Of a stretch of 64,000 nucleotides of DNA, positions 10,137-19,939 are shown one piece after another. Under the pieces are notes generated by a model. The model searched no databases. It saw nothing but the letters and a program-made list of their open reading frames with translations, and was not told where the DNA came from. This stretch comes from Jannaschia sp. S6380 (lineage in GTDB: Bacteria > Pseudomonadota > Alphaproteobacteria > Rhodobacterales > Rhodobacteraceae). The stretch is from positions 516,501 through 580,500 of the forward strand of contig NZ_JALKAS010000002.1 of assembly GCF_023015695.1 (NCBI RefSeq). The letters run 5' to 3'. The translations under genes were made by a program, and so were the position numbers. Every line of letters starts with the position of its first letter. The first letter of the stretch is position 1.

Positions 10137-10149
10137 GATATTGAATATC
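10137..10149 (+). repeat. AT-rich palindrome upstream of the DUF5333 gene
   Basis: GATATT-G-AATATC is a perfect 6+1+6 inverted repeat. It stands out in very GC-rich sequence and lies about 50 bases before the ATG at 10201, in the only sizeable gap (92 bases) of this part of the operon. It could be an operator or the core of an internal promoter. Confidence 0.4.
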
Positions 10150-10200
10150 GGCGCTCCGGTCCCGACCTGTCAGTCGACCCCGACGACGAAGGATACCCTC

Positions 10201-10587
10201 ATGCGCGGATGTGCCCTTGCCCTGACGTTCCTGGCGACCCCGGCCCTGGCCGATCTGGCGAACGAGCCCCGGATCACCGAAGGTCTGATCAATGTCGGCA
10301 TCGCCTACGAGATCTCCGAGGTCTGCCCCGATATCGACGCGCGGCGCCTGCTTGGCCTGCGCTATCTGCTGGCGCTGCGCTCGGCGGCGGGGGATCTGGG
10401 CTATAGCGCAGAGGAGATCGAGGCCTTCATCGACGACGACGCCGAAAAGGACCGCCTCGAGGAGATCGCCCGCGAACGTCTGGCGCGGATGGGTGCGGTT
10501 CGCGGCGATGTCGGGGCCCATTGCCGCGTAGGCCGCGGCGAGGTGGCCGCCGACAGCCAGGTCGGTCGCCTGCTTTCGCCGCGATAA
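10201..10587 (+). CDS. DUF5333 family secreted protein
   Basis: 128 residues with a short signal peptide ending in ALA (about residue 15). The mature part contains EVCPDIDARR, GYSAEEIEAFI and AHCRVGRGEVAADSQVGRLL. This layout matches the DUF5333 family of Rhodobacterales as I remember it, and the two cysteines could form a disulfide. The gene at 9339 has the same arrangement. It lies between the lipoprotein gene and nuoG, with gaps of about 90 bases on each side. Function unknown. Confidence 0.65.
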   Translation: MRGCALALTFLATPALADLANEPRITEGLINVGIAYEISEVCPDIDARRLLGLRYLLALRSAAGDLGYSAEEIEAFIDDDAEKDRLEEIARERLARMGAVRGDVGAHCRVGRGEVAADSQVGRLLSPR

Positions 10588-10682
10588 GGCGCGGCATTTG
10601 GCCCCGGGGCGACTGGCCCTTGCCGTATGACCGGGCTAGAACCCCCTCTGAAACGCGCTGCTAGCAGATCGGAGCGATGGGC

Positions 10683-12701
10683 ATGGCCGACCTCAAGAAG
10701 ATCGTGATCGACGGAACCGATGTGGAGGTTCCCGGCGAGATGACCCTGATCCAGGCCTGCGAACAGGCTGGGATCGAGATCCCGCGCTTCTGCTATCACG
10801 AACGGCTGTCCATCGCCGGCAACTGCCGGATGTGCCTGGTGGAAGTCGTGGGCGGCCCGCCCAAGCCGGCGGCAAGCTGCGCGATGCAGGTCCGCGACCT
10901 TCGCCCCGGCAAGGATGGCGAACCGCCCCAGGTGAAGACCAACTCGCCGATGGTCAAGAAGGCCCGCGAAGGCGTGATGGAGTTCCTGCTCATCAACCAC
11001 CCGCTCGACTGTCCGATCTGCGATCAGGGCGGGGAATGCGACCTGCAGGACCAGGCGATGGCCTACGGGGTCGATTTCAGCCGCTACCGGGAGCCCAAGC
11101 GCGCGGCCGTCGACCTCGATCTCGGCCCGCTGGTCGAAACGCACATGACGCGCTGCATCTCCTGCACCCGCTGCGTCCGCTTCACGACCGAGGTGGCGGG
11201 CATCACCCAGATGGGCCAAACCGGCCGGGGCGAGGACAGCGAGATCACGTCCTATCTGGGCGAGACGCTGAAATCGAACCTGCAGGGGAACATCATCGAC
11301 CTGTGCCCCGTCGGCGCGCTGGTCTCCAAGCCCTACGCCTTCACCGCCCGCCCTTGGGAATTGACCAAGACCGAGACGATCGACGTCATGGACGCCTTGG
11401 GCAGCAGCATCCGGGTGGACACCAAGGGCCGCGAGGTCATGCGCATCCTGCCGCGCAACCACGACGGCACCAACGAGGAGTGGATCAGCGACAAGACCCG
11501 TTTCGTCTGGGACGGGCTGCGCCGCCAGCGGCTGGACAAGCCCTATATCCGGGTGGACGGAAAGCTGCGGCCGGCGACCTGGCCCGAGGCGCTGAATGCC
11601 GCGGCGGCGGCGATGAAGGGCGGATCGGTCGCCGGGATCGTCGGTGACCTGGTCGCGACCGAGGCCGCGTACGCGCTGCGCAAGCTGATGGACGCCTTGG
11701 GCGGCGTGACCGAATGCCGGACCGACGGCGCCATGCTTCCGACGGAGCGGGCCGGCTATGCCGGCACCGCCGCGATCGAGGATATCGACGACGCGAAGAA
11801 CATCATGCTGATCGGCACGGACCCCGCGCGCGAGGCGCCGGTGCTGAACGCGCGCATTCGCAAGGCCTGGCTGCGCGGCGCGAATGTCGGGCTGCTTGGC
11901 GAGGCGGTGGACCTGACCTACGACTACGCCCATGTCGGGACGGATCGCGCGGCGCTGGCCAAGCTGTCCGAACAGAAGGTCAGCGACGAGACGCGCGCGG
12001 CGCCGTCCCTCGTGATCCTGGGGAACGCGGCCCTGTCCGGGGGCGACGGCGCGGCCGTTCTGGCCCACACACGGCGCCTGGCCGAAAACTCGGGGTCCGG
12101 CCTGTTGATCCTGCATACCGCCGCCGCGCGCGTGGGTGCGATGGATGCGGGCTGTCACAGTCCCGGCGGCATCGACGCGGCCCTGTCGGCCGATGTGATC
12201 TATAACTTGGCTGCCGACGAGATCGACATTCCCGACGGTCCCTTCGTCATCTACCAGGGCAGCCATGGTGATCGCGGTGCACACCGCGCCGACATCATCC
12301 TGCCCGGTGCCGCCTGGACCGAGGAGCAGGGCCTGTTCGTCAATACCGAGGGCCGCCCGCAACTGGCGCTGCGTTCCGGCTTCGCGCCGGGCGAGGCAAA
12401 GGAGAACTGGGCAATCCTGCGTGCGCTTTCGGCCGAGGTCGGATACCAGCTTCCGTTCGACAGCCTGGCGCAGCTTCGCGGCGAACTGGTCGCGTCGGCG
12501 CCGCAACTGGCCGACCTGGACGAGGTGCCCGTCAACGCGTTTGCCCCCCTGGGCGAGGTCGGGCCGATGGGTGACGGCGATTTCGGCCTGGCGGTGCGCG
12601 ACTTCTATCTGTCGAACCCGATCGCGCGTGCCAGTCGCCTGATGGCGGAATTGTCGCAGCTGGCGAAGGGACGCGAGACGCGGCCGATCGCGGCGGAGTA
12701 A
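10683..12701 (+). CDS. nuoG: NADH-quinone oxidoreductase subunit G
   Basis: 672 residues from the ATG at 10683 ([11 protein letters not shown]), preferred over the ATG at 10677 because GGAG at 10671 is then about 8 bases away. The N-terminal domain binds a [2Fe-2S] cluster ([15 protein letters not shown] and ASCAMQV). Next come the His/Cys-ligated N5 cluster region ([18 protein letters not shown]), the TRCISCTRC and CPVGAL cysteines, and then a molybdopterin-oxidoreductase-like domain without a molybdenum active site. It relays electrons in the peripheral arm. No strong promoter is visible upstream; CTAGAA at about 10635 resembles the -10 region before nuoA. Confidence 0.95.
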   Translation: MADLKKIVIDGTDVEVPGEMTLIQACEQAGIEIPRFCYHERLSIAGNCRMCLVEVVGGPPKPAASCAMQVRDLRPGKDGEPPQVKTNSPMVKKAREGVMEFLLINHPLDCPICDQGGECDLQDQAMAYGVDFSRYREPKRAAVDLDLGPLVETHMTRCISCTRCVRFTTEVAGITQMGQTGRGEDSEITSYLGETLKSNLQGNIIDLCPVGALVSKPYAFTARPWELTKTETIDVMDALGSSIRVDTKGREVMRILPRNHDGTNEEWISDKTRFVWDGLRRQRLDKPYIRVDGKLRPATWPEALNAAAAAMKGGSVAGIVGDLVATEAAYALRKLMDALGGVTECRTDGAMLPTERAGYAGTAAIEDIDDAKNIMLIGTDPAREAPVLNARIRKAWLRGANVGLLGEAVDLTYDYAHVGTDRAALAKLSEQKVSDETRAAPSLVILGNAALSGGDGAAVLAHTRRLAENSGSGLLILHTAAARVGAMDAGCHSPGGIDAALSADVIYNLAADEIDIPDGPFVIYQGSHGDRGAHRADIILPGAAWTEEQGLFVNTEGRPQLALRSGFAPGEAKENWAILRALSAEVGYQLPFDSLAQLRGELVASAPQLADLDEVPVNAFAPLGEVGPMGDGDFGLAVRDFYLSNPIARASRLMAELSQLAKGRETRPIAAE

Positions 12702-12706
12702 CGCGT

Positions 12707-13096
12707 ATGCGGCGGGCCCCGGTCCTTGCGATGGCCTTCGTCCTGGCCGCCTGCCGATCCGAGGAGGCCCCGGTGGTCGACGTGTTCCGCCCAGACTACA
12801 AGGGCGTGGAAACGCGGCTCCTGGAGGGCGATCTCGTCAACTTCATCGTCGCTATGGAGGGTGCGCGCGACGGCCGGGACGTGGTGGACTACGCCGAATG
12901 CGCGGCCGCGCAATACGCGCTGATCCGTGGCTTCGGTTTCGCGCGTCAGGTGCGGACAAACGTGGTCGAAGAGGGTGGCGTTTGGCGCGCGGATGCGGTT
13001 TACACCGTCTCGCCATCGCTCCCACGGGGGCTGAGGACGATTGATGCCGAAGTGGTCGTCGACGCGTGCGCGGCCCGAGGCATCCCGACCGTATAA
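12707..13096 (+). CDS. Hypothetical lipoprotein between nuoG and nuoH
   Basis: 129 residues. [16 protein letters not shown] is a lipoprotein signal with lipobox LAAC (cysteine 16). The mature part has two more cysteines (YAECAAAQ and VDACAARG) and a predicted alpha/beta mix. It starts 5 bases after the nuoG stop and ends 11 bases before nuoH. It is the second lipoprotein in this operon. I do not recognise a characterised family. Confidence 0.65.
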   Translation: MRRAPVLAMAFVLAACRSEEAPVVDVFRPDYKGVETRLLEGDLVNFIVAMEGARDGRDVVDYAECAAAQYALIRGFGFARQVRTNVVEEGGVWRADAVYTVSPSLPRGLRTIDAEVVVDACAARGIPTV

Positions 13097-13107
13097 GGGA
13101 CGTGACT

Positions 13108-14157
13108 ATGGCGGACTTTCTCGCATCTCCGTTGGGCATCGTGTTGACGATCCTGGCGCAGTGCCTGCTCCTGGTCGTTCTGCTCCTGATGAGTCTCGCC
13201 GTCCTTCTCTATGCCGACCGCAAGATCTGGGCGGCCGTCCAGATGCGGCGGGGGCCGAACGTCGTGGGGCCCTTCGGGCTGCTGCAATCCTTCGCGGATT
13301 TCTTCAAATACGCCCTGAAAGAGATCGTGGTGCCTGCGGGCGCGGATCGTGCGGTCTTCTTCCTTGCGCCGATGGTGGCCTTCACGCTGTCGCTGATTGC
13401 CTGGGCCGTGATCCCGTTCAACGACGGCTGGGCGATCGCCGACCTGAACGTGGCCATCCTCTATGTCTTCGCGGTCTCCTCGCTCGAGGTCTACGGCATC
13501 ATCATGGGCGGCTGGGCGTCGAACTCGAAATATCCGTTCCTTGGCAGCCTGCGTTCGGCGGCGCAGATGATCTCCTACGAGGTGTCCATCGGCCTGATCC
13601 TGATCGGCGTCATCATTTCGACCGGGTCGCTGAACCTGACGCATATCGTGCGCGCGCAGGACGGCGACCTGGGCCTACTGGGCTGGTACTGGCTGCCGCA
13701 TCTGCCGATGGTGTTCCTGTTCTTCATCTCGGCCCTGGCCGAGACCAACCGCCCGCCCTTCGACCTGCCCGAGGCCGAGTCGGAGCTGGTGGCGGGATAT
13801 CAGGTCGAATATTCCTCGACGCCGTTCCTTTTGTTCATGATCGGGGAATATGCCGCAATCGTGCTTATGACGGCGCTGATCACGCTCATCTTCTTCGGCG
13901 GCTGGCTGTCGCCGGTGCCGTTCCTGCCCGACGGTGCGCCATGGATGGTGCTGAAGATGGCGCTCATCTTCTTCCTTTTCGCGATGGTGAAGGCGATCGT
14001 GCCCCGCTACCGCTACGATCAGCTGATGCGCTTGGGCTGGAAGGTGTTCCTGCCGCTGTCGCTGGCCTGGGTGGTGATCGTGGCATTCCTCGCGAAGTTC
14101 GAGGTTCTGGGCGGCTTCTGGGCCCGCTGGCCCGAGGTCCTGGTGGTGGTGAACTGA
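13108..14157 (+). CDS. nuoH: NADH-quinone oxidoreductase subunit H
   Basis: A 349-residue ND1-type membrane subunit with eight hydrophobic helices. [20 protein letters not shown] (first cytoplasmic loop) and [20 protein letters not shown] are the family signatures that line the quinone entry site. I start at the ATG at 13108 ([10 protein letters not shown]); the frame stays open a little further upstream. The TGA shares its A with the ATG of a 34-codon ORF. Confidence 0.97.
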   Translation: MADFLASPLGIVLTILAQCLLLVVLLLMSLAVLLYADRKIWAAVQMRRGPNVVGPFGLLQSFADFFKYALKEIVVPAGADRAVFFLAPMVAFTLSLIAWAVIPFNDGWAIADLNVAILYVFAVSSLEVYGIIMGGWASNSKYPFLGSLRSAAQMISYEVSIGLILIGVIISTGSLNLTHIVRAQDGDLGLLGWYWLPHLPMVFLFFISALAETNRPPFDLPEAESELVAGYQVEYSSTPFLLFMIGEYAAIVLMTALITLIFFGGWLSPVPFLPDGAPWMVLKMALIFFLFAMVKAIVPRYRYDQLMRLGWKVFLPLSLAWVVIVAFLAKFEVLGGFWARWPEVLVVVN

Positions 14158-14261
14158 TGGCCGGTTGCTCTCTCACGCGATACAACGGCCGGACAGGCGC
14201 ATACCGCGCCGATGACGACCTAGGCGAAATTCCGGAACAGGCGGAGGACGTTCAGCAATGA
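14157..14261 (+). CDS. Candidate 34-residue micro-ORF between nuoH and nuoI
   Basis: The ATG overlaps the nuoH stop (TGATG) and the TGA overlaps the nuoI start (ATGA), so the ORF fills the nuoH-nuoI gap exactly. The predicted product starts [14 protein letters not shown] and has an acidic end; it has no transmembrane segment. The gap would otherwise be non-coding spacer. It may be a real microprotein or a coupling leader that carries ribosomes from nuoH into nuoI. Conservation has not been checked. Confidence 0.4.
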   Translation: MAGCSLTRYNGRTGAYRADDDLGEIPEQAEDVQQ

Positions 14262-14764
14262 CCACCACCGACACCAAGATCGACTGGAAGCGTTCAGCCA
14301 AGTATTTCCTCCTCGCCGACATGTGGAGCGGTCTGCGCCTCGGGCTGAAGTACTTCTTCGCCCCCAAGGCCACGCTAAACTATCCGCACGAGAAGGGCCC
14401 GCAATCGCCGCGGTTCCGGGGGGAGCATGCGCTGCGCCGCTATCCCAACGGCGAGGAACGCTGCATCGCATGCAAACTCTGCGAGGCGATCTGCCCCGCG
14501 CAGGCCATCACCATCGACGCCGAGCCGCGCGTCGACGGAAGCCGGCGCACGACCCGCTACGACATTGACATGACCAAGTGCATCTACTGCGGGTTCTGCC
14601 AGGAAGCCTGCCCCGTGGATGCCATCGTCGAGGGACCGAATTTCGAGTTCGCCACCGAGACGCGCGAGGAGATGTTCTACGACAAGGAGAAGCTCCTGGA
14701 GAACGGCGAGCGGTGGGAGGCGATCATCGCCAAGAACCTCGAACTGGACGCGCCGTACCGATGA
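14258..14764 (+). CDS. nuoI: NADH-quinone oxidoreductase subunit I
   Basis: A 168-residue 23-kDa-type ferredoxin subunit carrying two [4Fe-4S] clusters (N6a and N6b): [12 protein letters not shown] (about 68-79) and [12 protein letters not shown] (about 107-118). An amphipathic N-terminal helix ([12 protein letters not shown]) lies on the membrane surface. It overlaps the upstream micro-ORF and the following gene by ATGA on each side. Confidence 0.97.
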   Translation: MTTTDTKIDWKRSAKYFLLADMWSGLRLGLKYFFAPKATLNYPHEKGPQSPRFRGEHALRRYPNGEERCIACKLCEAICPAQAITIDAEPRVDGSRRTTRYDIDMTKCIYCGFCQEACPVDAIVEGPNFEFATETREEMFYDKEKLLENGERWEAIIAKNLELDAPYR

Positions 14765-15156
14765 GTGATCCGCAGAATCCCTTCGCGGCCTGGATGGGCC
14801 ACGTGCAGGACATGGCCAAGACCATGAACCCCGCGCTGGTGAATTTCACGCCGCAGGGGTTCGAGAAGCTGTGGCCGACCATGCCCAAGGACGTGATGGA
14901 GGCGTTCATGGGCAAGGGCGTGAACCCCGAGGGGCTGGACGCCAAGACCAAGATGTTGTTGACGCTGGCCGGACTGACGGTGCTGGGCGCGCAGGCCGAG
15001 GCGCAGGTGCGTATGACCGTCCGCCAGGCGTCCGAACAGGGTGCCACCAAGCAGGAGATCGCCGAGACGATCGGCCTGATGGGCCTGTTCGGCGGGCTGC
15101 CGGCGATGAACAAGGCGATGTCCCTCGCCAACGAGGTATTGGAGGACAAGGAATGA
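14761..15156 (+). CDS. Carboxymuconolactone decarboxylase-like protein without cysteines
   Basis: 131 residues, starting at an ATGA overlap with nuoI. The C-terminal half ([24 protein letters not shown], read in part, and [20 protein letters not shown]) fits the helical CMD/AhpD fold. The protein contains no cysteine at all, so the CxxC/ExxxxCxxxH redox site of AhpD enzymes is absent and peroxidase activity is unlikely. Proteins of this type sit between nuoI and nuoJ in Rhodobacterales. A structural or assembly role is inferred only. Confidence 0.72.
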   Translation: MSDPQNPFAAWMGHVQDMAKTMNPALVNFTPQGFEKLWPTMPKDVMEAFMGKGVNPEGLDAKTKMLLTLAGLTVLGAQAEAQVRMTVRQASEQGATKQEIAETIGLMGLFGGLPAMNKAMSLANEVLEDKE

Positions 15157-15767
15157 CGGTTCTCGATTTCGCCTTCTACCTGTTCGCGATCGTCACCGTG
15201 GCGGCGGGCTTGTTCGTGGTGGTGTCGCGCAATCCCGTGCATTCGGTGCTGTGGCTGATCCTGACCTTCCTGTCGACCGCCGGCCTGTTCGTTCTGCTGG
15301 GGGCGGAGTTTGTGGCGATGCTGCTGATCATCGTCTATGTCGGCGCGGTCGCGGTCCTGTTCCTGTTCGTCGTCATGATGCTGGATGTCGACTTCGCGGA
15401 GCTGAAGGCCGAGATGGCGAAATACGTGCCCCTGGCCGGCCTGATCGGGATCGTCCTGCTGATGCAACTGGCCATTGCCTTCGGCGTCTGGGAAGCCGCG
15501 GAAGGGGTGGTTGTGGCCGACGGGCTGGCGAACATTCCGGTCCCGCCGACGCTGAACACCTCGGCGCTGGGCCTCGTGCTCTATGACGATTATTTCCTGA
15601 TGTTCCAGCTTGCCGGGCTGATCCTGCTGGTGGCCATGATCGGGGCGATCGCCCTGACCCTTCGGCACCGCAAGGACGTCAAGCGGCAGAACGTCCTGCA
15701 CCAGATGTGGCGCGACCCGGCCAAGGCCATGGATGTGCGCGACGTGAAACCCGGCCAAGGCCTCTAG
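15153..15767 (+). CDS. nuoJ: NADH-quinone oxidoreductase subunit J
   Basis: A 204-residue ND6-type membrane subunit with five hydrophobic helices. [20 protein letters not shown] in helix 3 contains the pi-bulge region, and [14 protein letters not shown] is typical of helix 2. It starts inside an ATGA overlap with the CMD-like gene. AGGAG at its stop serves the next small ORF. Confidence 0.96.
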   Translation: MTVLDFAFYLFAIVTVAAGLFVVVSRNPVHSVLWLILTFLSTAGLFVLLGAEFVAMLLIIVYVGAVAVLFLFVVMMLDVDFAELKAEMAKYVPLAGLIGIVLLMQLAIAFGVWEAAEGVVVADGLANIPVPPTLNTSALGLVLYDDYFLMFQLAGLILLVAMIGAIALTLRHRKDVKRQNVLHQMWRDPAKAMDVRDVKPGQGL

Positions 15768-15778
15768 GAGATTCCACC

Positions 15779-15850
15779 ATGTCACGAACCACGCTGATCA
15801 TCGTCATCGTCGTCGTCATCCTTCTCATCGGCGGCTTCGGCTTCCTCTGA
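15779..15850 (+). CDS. Candidate 23-residue single-pass membrane microprotein between nuoJ and nuoK
   Basis: ATG at 15779, TGA at 15848-15850. AGGAG (15766-15770) lies 8 bases upstream, which is ideal spacing. The product begins MSRTT and continues as an almost uninterrupted Ile/Val/Leu helix ending GGFGFL. A basic N-terminus and a roughly 18-residue hydrophobic stretch predict one transmembrane helix. Its placement between two ND-type membrane subunits suggests an accessory complex I peptide, but it could also be a leader. It is too short for most gene callers. Confidence 0.5.
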   Translation: MSRTTLIIVIVVVILLIGGFGFL

Positions 15851-15923
15851 ACCCCGCGCGGGTCAGTCAATCGCGAACGGACAAGAACGGGCGCGCGTCC
15901 GGCGCGCACCGAAGGGAACGGAC

Positions 15924-16229
15924 ATGATCGGACTTGAGCATTACCTGACCGTCGCGGCCGCGTTGTTCGTGATCGGCATCTTCGGCATCTTCCTGAATCG
16001 CAAGAACGTCATCATCATCCTGATGTCGATCGAGTTGATGCTGCTGGCCGTGAACATCAACTTCGTCGCGTTCTCGGGCTTCCTGGGCGATCTGACGGGG
16101 CAGGTCTTCACGCTGTTCGTCCTGACCGTGGCCGCGGCCGAGGCGGCGATCGGCCTGGCGATCCTGGTTTGCTTCTTCCGTAACCGCGGCACCATCGACG
16201 TCGAAGACGTCAACGTGATGAAGGGCTGA
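15924..16229 (+). CDS. nuoK: NADH-quinone oxidoreductase subunit K
   Basis: A 101-residue ND4L-type subunit with three transmembrane helices. The conserved membrane glutamates are in [13 protein letters not shown] and in [22 protein letters not shown] provides the ribosome site. It works with NuoJ and NuoA in the proton-translocation path nearest the quinone site. Confidence 0.97.
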   Translation: MIGLEHYLTVAAALFVIGIFGIFLNRKNVIIILMSIELMLLAVNINFVAFSGFLGDLTGQVFTLFVLTVAAAEAAIGLAILVCFFRNRGTIDVEDVNVMKG

Positions 16230-16234
16230 ACATC

Positions 16235-18376
16235 ATGGCGACGATCATCCTGCTGGCCCCGCTGCTGGGCGCGCTGATCTGCGGTTTCGGCTGGCGTTTC
16301 ATCGGCGAGAAGGCCGCGCTGGTCGTGGCGACGGGGCTTCTGTTCCTCGCGGCGCTTCTGTCCTGGATCGTGTTCCTGACGCATGACGGCCAGACCGAGA
16401 TCATCCACCTGTTCCGCTGGATCGAGAGCGGGTCGCTCCTGACCGACTGGGCGATCCGGCTGGACCGGCTGACTGCGATCATGCTGATCGTGGTGACGAC
16501 GGTGTCCTCGCTCGTCCACCTCTACAGCTTCGGCTACATGGATCACGACCCGCAATGGCGCGAGGGTGAGGTCTACAAGCCGCGCTTCTTCGCCTATCTG
16601 TCGTTCTTCACCTTCGCGATGCTGGCTCTGGTGACGTCCGACAACCTGCTGCAGATGTTCTTCGGCTGGGAAGGCGTGGGCGTCGCGTCATACCTGCTGA
16701 TCGGGTTCTACTGGCGCAAGCCGTCCGCCTCGGGCGCGGCGATGAAGGCGTTCATCGTCAACCGGGTCGGCGATTTCGGGTTCGCGCTGGGCATCTTCGG
16801 GCTGTTCTACCTGACCGACTCGATCAATTTCTCGGACGTCTTCGCGGCGGCGCCCGCCCTGGCAGAGACGCAGATCCGCTTCCTCTGGACGGATTGGAAC
16901 GCGGCGAACCTGCTCGCCTTCCTGCTGTTCATCGGCGCGATGGGCAAGTCGGCGCAGCTGGGCCTGCACACCTGGCTGCCCGACGCGATGGAGGGTCCGA
17001 CCCCCGTCTCGGCCCTGATCCACGCGGCGACCATGGTGACGGCGGGCGTGTTCCTCGTCTGCCGCATGTCGCCCCTGATGGAATTCGCCGACGCGGCCAT
17101 GGCCTTCGTCGTGGTGATCGGCGCGGCGACGGCGTTCTTCGCGGCGACCGTGGGCCTGGTGCAGAACGACATCAAGCGCGTCATCGCCTATTCGACCTGC
17201 TCTCAATTGGGCTACATGTTCGTGGCAGCGGGACTGGGCGCCTATTCGGTGGCGATGTTCCACCTGCTGACGCATGCGTTCTTCAAGGCGATGCTGTTCC
17301 TGGGTGCGGGTTCGGTCATCCACGCGATGCATCACGAACAGGACATGCGGAATTACGGCGGCCTTCGGAAGAAGATCCCCTACACATTCTGGGCGATGAT
17401 GATCGGCACGCTGGCCATCACCGGCGTCGGCATCCCGCTGACCCATATCGGGTTCGCCGGCTTCCTGTCGAAGGACGCCGTGATCGAAGTGGCCTTCGCC
17501 GGCCATTCGGGCGCGTTCTGGGCGCTGGTCATCGCGGCGATGTTCACCAGCTTCTACTCCTGGCGCCTGATGTTCCTGACCTTCTACGGCGCCCCGCGCG
17601 GCGACAAGCACACGCATGAGCATGCGCATGAGAGCCCGGCGGTCATGACCGGACCCTTGGCCGTGCTGGCCGTGGGGTCGGTGCTGGCCGGCATGGTGTT
17701 CTACGGCCCGTTCTTCGGCAGCCAGGCCAGCGTCGACCGCTATTTCGGCATCGGCGCCAGCACCGACGCCGAACACGGCACGCCCCTGGTGGAAGACGGC
17801 CACGGCGAAGGGATCGTCGAGGAGGCGCATGACACCGATGTCGTCGTGACCGAGGGCGGCGCGGTCGTCGCCGTCGATGACGGACACGACGAGGAGCACG
17901 CGGCGGCCCGCGCACACCAGGTTCCGGGCGAGGGCGCGATCTATATCGGTGACGACAACCACATCATCCACGAAGCCCACGAGGTGCCCGCCTGGGTCAA
18001 GGTGTCGCCCTTCATCGCCATGCTGCTGGGCCTTGGCGCAGCCTATCTGGCCTATGTCCGCCGGCCCGACCTGCCGCGGCAATGGGCCACGACCCTGGCA
18101 CCCCTGCACCGCTTCCTGCTGAACAAGTGGTATTTCGACGAAATCTACGACGCGGTGTTCGTGCGTCCGGCCAAGCGGATCGGCACGTTCCTATGGCGCC
18201 GGGGCGACGGGTCCGTCATCGACGGGTCGATCAATGGTCTGGCCATGGGGATCGTGCCGTTCTTCACCCGCGCGCTGAACCGGGCGCAGTCGGGATACAT
18301 CTTCACCTACGCCTTCGCGATGGTCATCGGGATCGTGGTCCTGATCACCTGGACGACGATCGCCGCGGGAAATTAA
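16235..18376 (+). CDS. nuoL: NADH-quinone oxidoreductase subunit L
   Basis: A 713-residue ND5-type antiporter-like subunit at the distal end of the membrane arm, with its long lateral helix. The proton-pumping motifs are visible: [17 protein letters not shown], the [20 protein letters not shown] helix and the lysine helix around KAMLFL. Between helices 14 and 15 (about residues 500-590) there is a long His/Glu/Asp-rich insertion (HTHEHAHES, then [14 protein letters not shown]), common in alphaproteobacterial NuoL. It begins 5 bases after nuoK. Confidence 0.97.
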   Translation: MATIILLAPLLGALICGFGWRFIGEKAALVVATGLLFLAALLSWIVFLTHDGQTEIIHLFRWIESGSLLTDWAIRLDRLTAIMLIVVTTVSSLVHLYSFGYMDHDPQWREGEVYKPRFFAYLSFFTFAMLALVTSDNLLQMFFGWEGVGVASYLLIGFYWRKPSASGAAMKAFIVNRVGDFGFALGIFGLFYLTDSINFSDVFAAAPALAETQIRFLWTDWNAANLLAFLLFIGAMGKSAQLGLHTWLPDAMEGPTPVSALIHAATMVTAGVFLVCRMSPLMEFADAAMAFVVVIGAATAFFAATVGLVQNDIKRVIAYSTCSQLGYMFVAAGLGAYSVAMFHLLTHAFFKAMLFLGAGSVIHAMHHEQDMRNYGGLRKKIPYTFWAMMIGTLAITGVGIPLTHIGFAGFLSKDAVIEVAFAGHSGAFWALVIAAMFTSFYSWRLMFLTFYGAPRGDKHTHEHAHESPAVMTGPLAVLAVGSVLAGMVFYGPFFGSQASVDRYFGIGASTDAEHGTPLVEDGHGEGIVEEAHDTDVVVTEGGAVVAVDDGHDEEHAAARAHQVPGEGAIYIGDDNHIIHEAHEVPAWVKVSPFIAMLLGLGAAYLAYVRRPDLPRQWATTLAPLHRFLLNKWYFDEIYDAVFVRPAKRIGTFLWRRGDGSVIDGSINGLAMGIVPFFTRALNRAQSGYIFTYAFAMVIGIVVLITWTTIAAGN

Positions 18377-18380
18377 GCCA

Positions 18381-19928
18381 ATGGATAATCTCCTCTCCAT
18401 CGTCACCTTCACGCCGCTGATCGCCGCCGCGATCCTCGCGCTGTTTTTGCGCGGCGATGACGAGGCGGCGCAGCGCAACGCCAAGTGGCTGGCCCTCGGC
18501 GCCACGAGCTTCACCTTCCTCGTCTCGATCTTCATCCTGACGGGGTTCGACCCGCAGGACACCGGCTTCCAGTTCGTCGAGGAGCGGGAATGGCTGCTGG
18601 GCCTGCAATACAAGATGGGCGTCGACGGTATCTCGGTCCTGTTCGTGATGCTGACGACCTTCCTGATGCCGCTGGTGATTGCATCCTGCTGGAACGTGAC
18701 GACGCGGGTAAAGGACTACATGGTCGCGCTCCTGGTGCTGGAAACGCTCATGCTGGGCGTGTTCTGCGCGCTGGACCTGATCCTGTTCTACCTGTTCTTC
18801 GAGGCCGGGCTGATCCCGATGTTCCTGATCATCGGCATCTGGGGCGGGGCGAACCGCATCTACGCGGCGTTCAAGTTCTTCCTCTACACGCTGCTCGGCT
18901 CGGTCCTGATGCTGGTGGCGATGATCTTCATGTATCTCGACGCGGGCACCACCGACATCCCGACGCTGCTGGAGCATCAGTTCAGCTATGCGCCGCTGAA
19001 TGTGCTGGGCCTCGGTATCGTCGGCGGGGCGCAGACGCTGCTATGGCTCGCCTTCTTCGCCAGCTTCGCGGTCAAGATGCCGATGTGGCCGGTCCATACC
19101 TGGCTGCCCGACGCGCACGTCCAGGCACCGACCGCGGGCTCCGTCGTGCTGGCCGCGATCCTGCTGAAGATGGGCGGCTACGGCTTCCTGCGCTTTTCGC
19201 TGCCGATGTTCCCCGTGGGGTCCGAAGTGATGGGCCCGCTCGTTCTGTGGCTCTCGGCGATCGCGATCGTCTACACCTCGCTCGTGGCGATGATGCAGGA
19301 CGACATGAAGAAGCTTATCGCATATTCGTCCGTCGCGCATATGGGCTTCGTGACCATGGGTATCTTCGCCGCCAACCAGCAGGGCGTCGACGGGGCGATC
19401 TTCCAGATGATCTCCCACGGTTTCATCTCGGGCGCGCTGTTCCTCTGCGTGGGCGTGATCTACGACCGGATGCACACGCGCGAGATCACGGCCTATGGCG
19501 GGCTGGTGAACCGGATGCCGGCCTACGCGCTCGTCTTCATGCTGTTCACCATGGCCAATGTCGGCCTGCCCGGCACCAGCGGGTTCGTCGGTGAATTCCT
19601 GACACTGATGGGCGTGTTCCAGGTCAACACCTGGGTCGCGCTGGTCGCGACGACGGGTGTGATCTTCTCGGCCTGCTACGCGCTCTGGCTCTATCGCCGT
19701 GTCGTCTTCGGCGACCTGATCAAGGAGAGCCTGCGCTCGATCACCGACATGACAGGCCGGGAGCGCGCGATCTTCGCACCGCTGGTCGTGGCCACGATTT
19801 TGTTCGGGATCTATCCGAGCCTGATCACCGACATCATCGGGCCGTCGGTCGCGAACCTTGTCGAGAACCATGAGATCGCAACCGCCGACCTGATCCTGGA
19901 TCACGCCGTCGCCGATGCCGGACACTGA
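18381..19928 (+). CDS. nuoM: NADH-quinone oxidoreductase subunit M
   Basis: A 515-residue ND4-type antiporter-like subunit with about fourteen helices. [18 protein letters not shown] holds the conserved membrane glutamate, and [20 protein letters not shown] and VKMP-type helix 7 elements are present. It starts 4 bases after nuoL. Proton channel subunit of the membrane arm. Confidence 0.97.
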   Translation: MDNLLSIVTFTPLIAAAILALFLRGDDEAAQRNAKWLALGATSFTFLVSIFILTGFDPQDTGFQFVEEREWLLGLQYKMGVDGISVLFVMLTTFLMPLVIASCWNVTTRVKDYMVALLVLETLMLGVFCALDLILFYLFFEAGLIPMFLIIGIWGGANRIYAAFKFFLYTLLGSVLMLVAMIFMYLDAGTTDIPTLLEHQFSYAPLNVLGLGIVGGAQTLLWLAFFASFAVKMPMWPVHTWLPDAHVQAPTAGSVVLAAILLKMGGYGFLRFSLPMFPVGSEVMGPLVLWLSAIAIVYTSLVAMMQDDMKKLIAYSSVAHMGFVTMGIFAANQQGVDGAIFQMISHGFISGALFLCVGVIYDRMHTREITAYGGLVNRMPAYALVFMLFTMANVGLPGTSGFVGEFLTLMGVFQVNTWVALVATTGVIFSACYALWLYRRVVFGDLIKESLRSITDMTGRERAIFAPLVVATILFGIYPSLITDIIGPSVANLVENHEIATADLILDHAVADAGH

Positions 19929-19939
19929 GAGAGGTCGTC

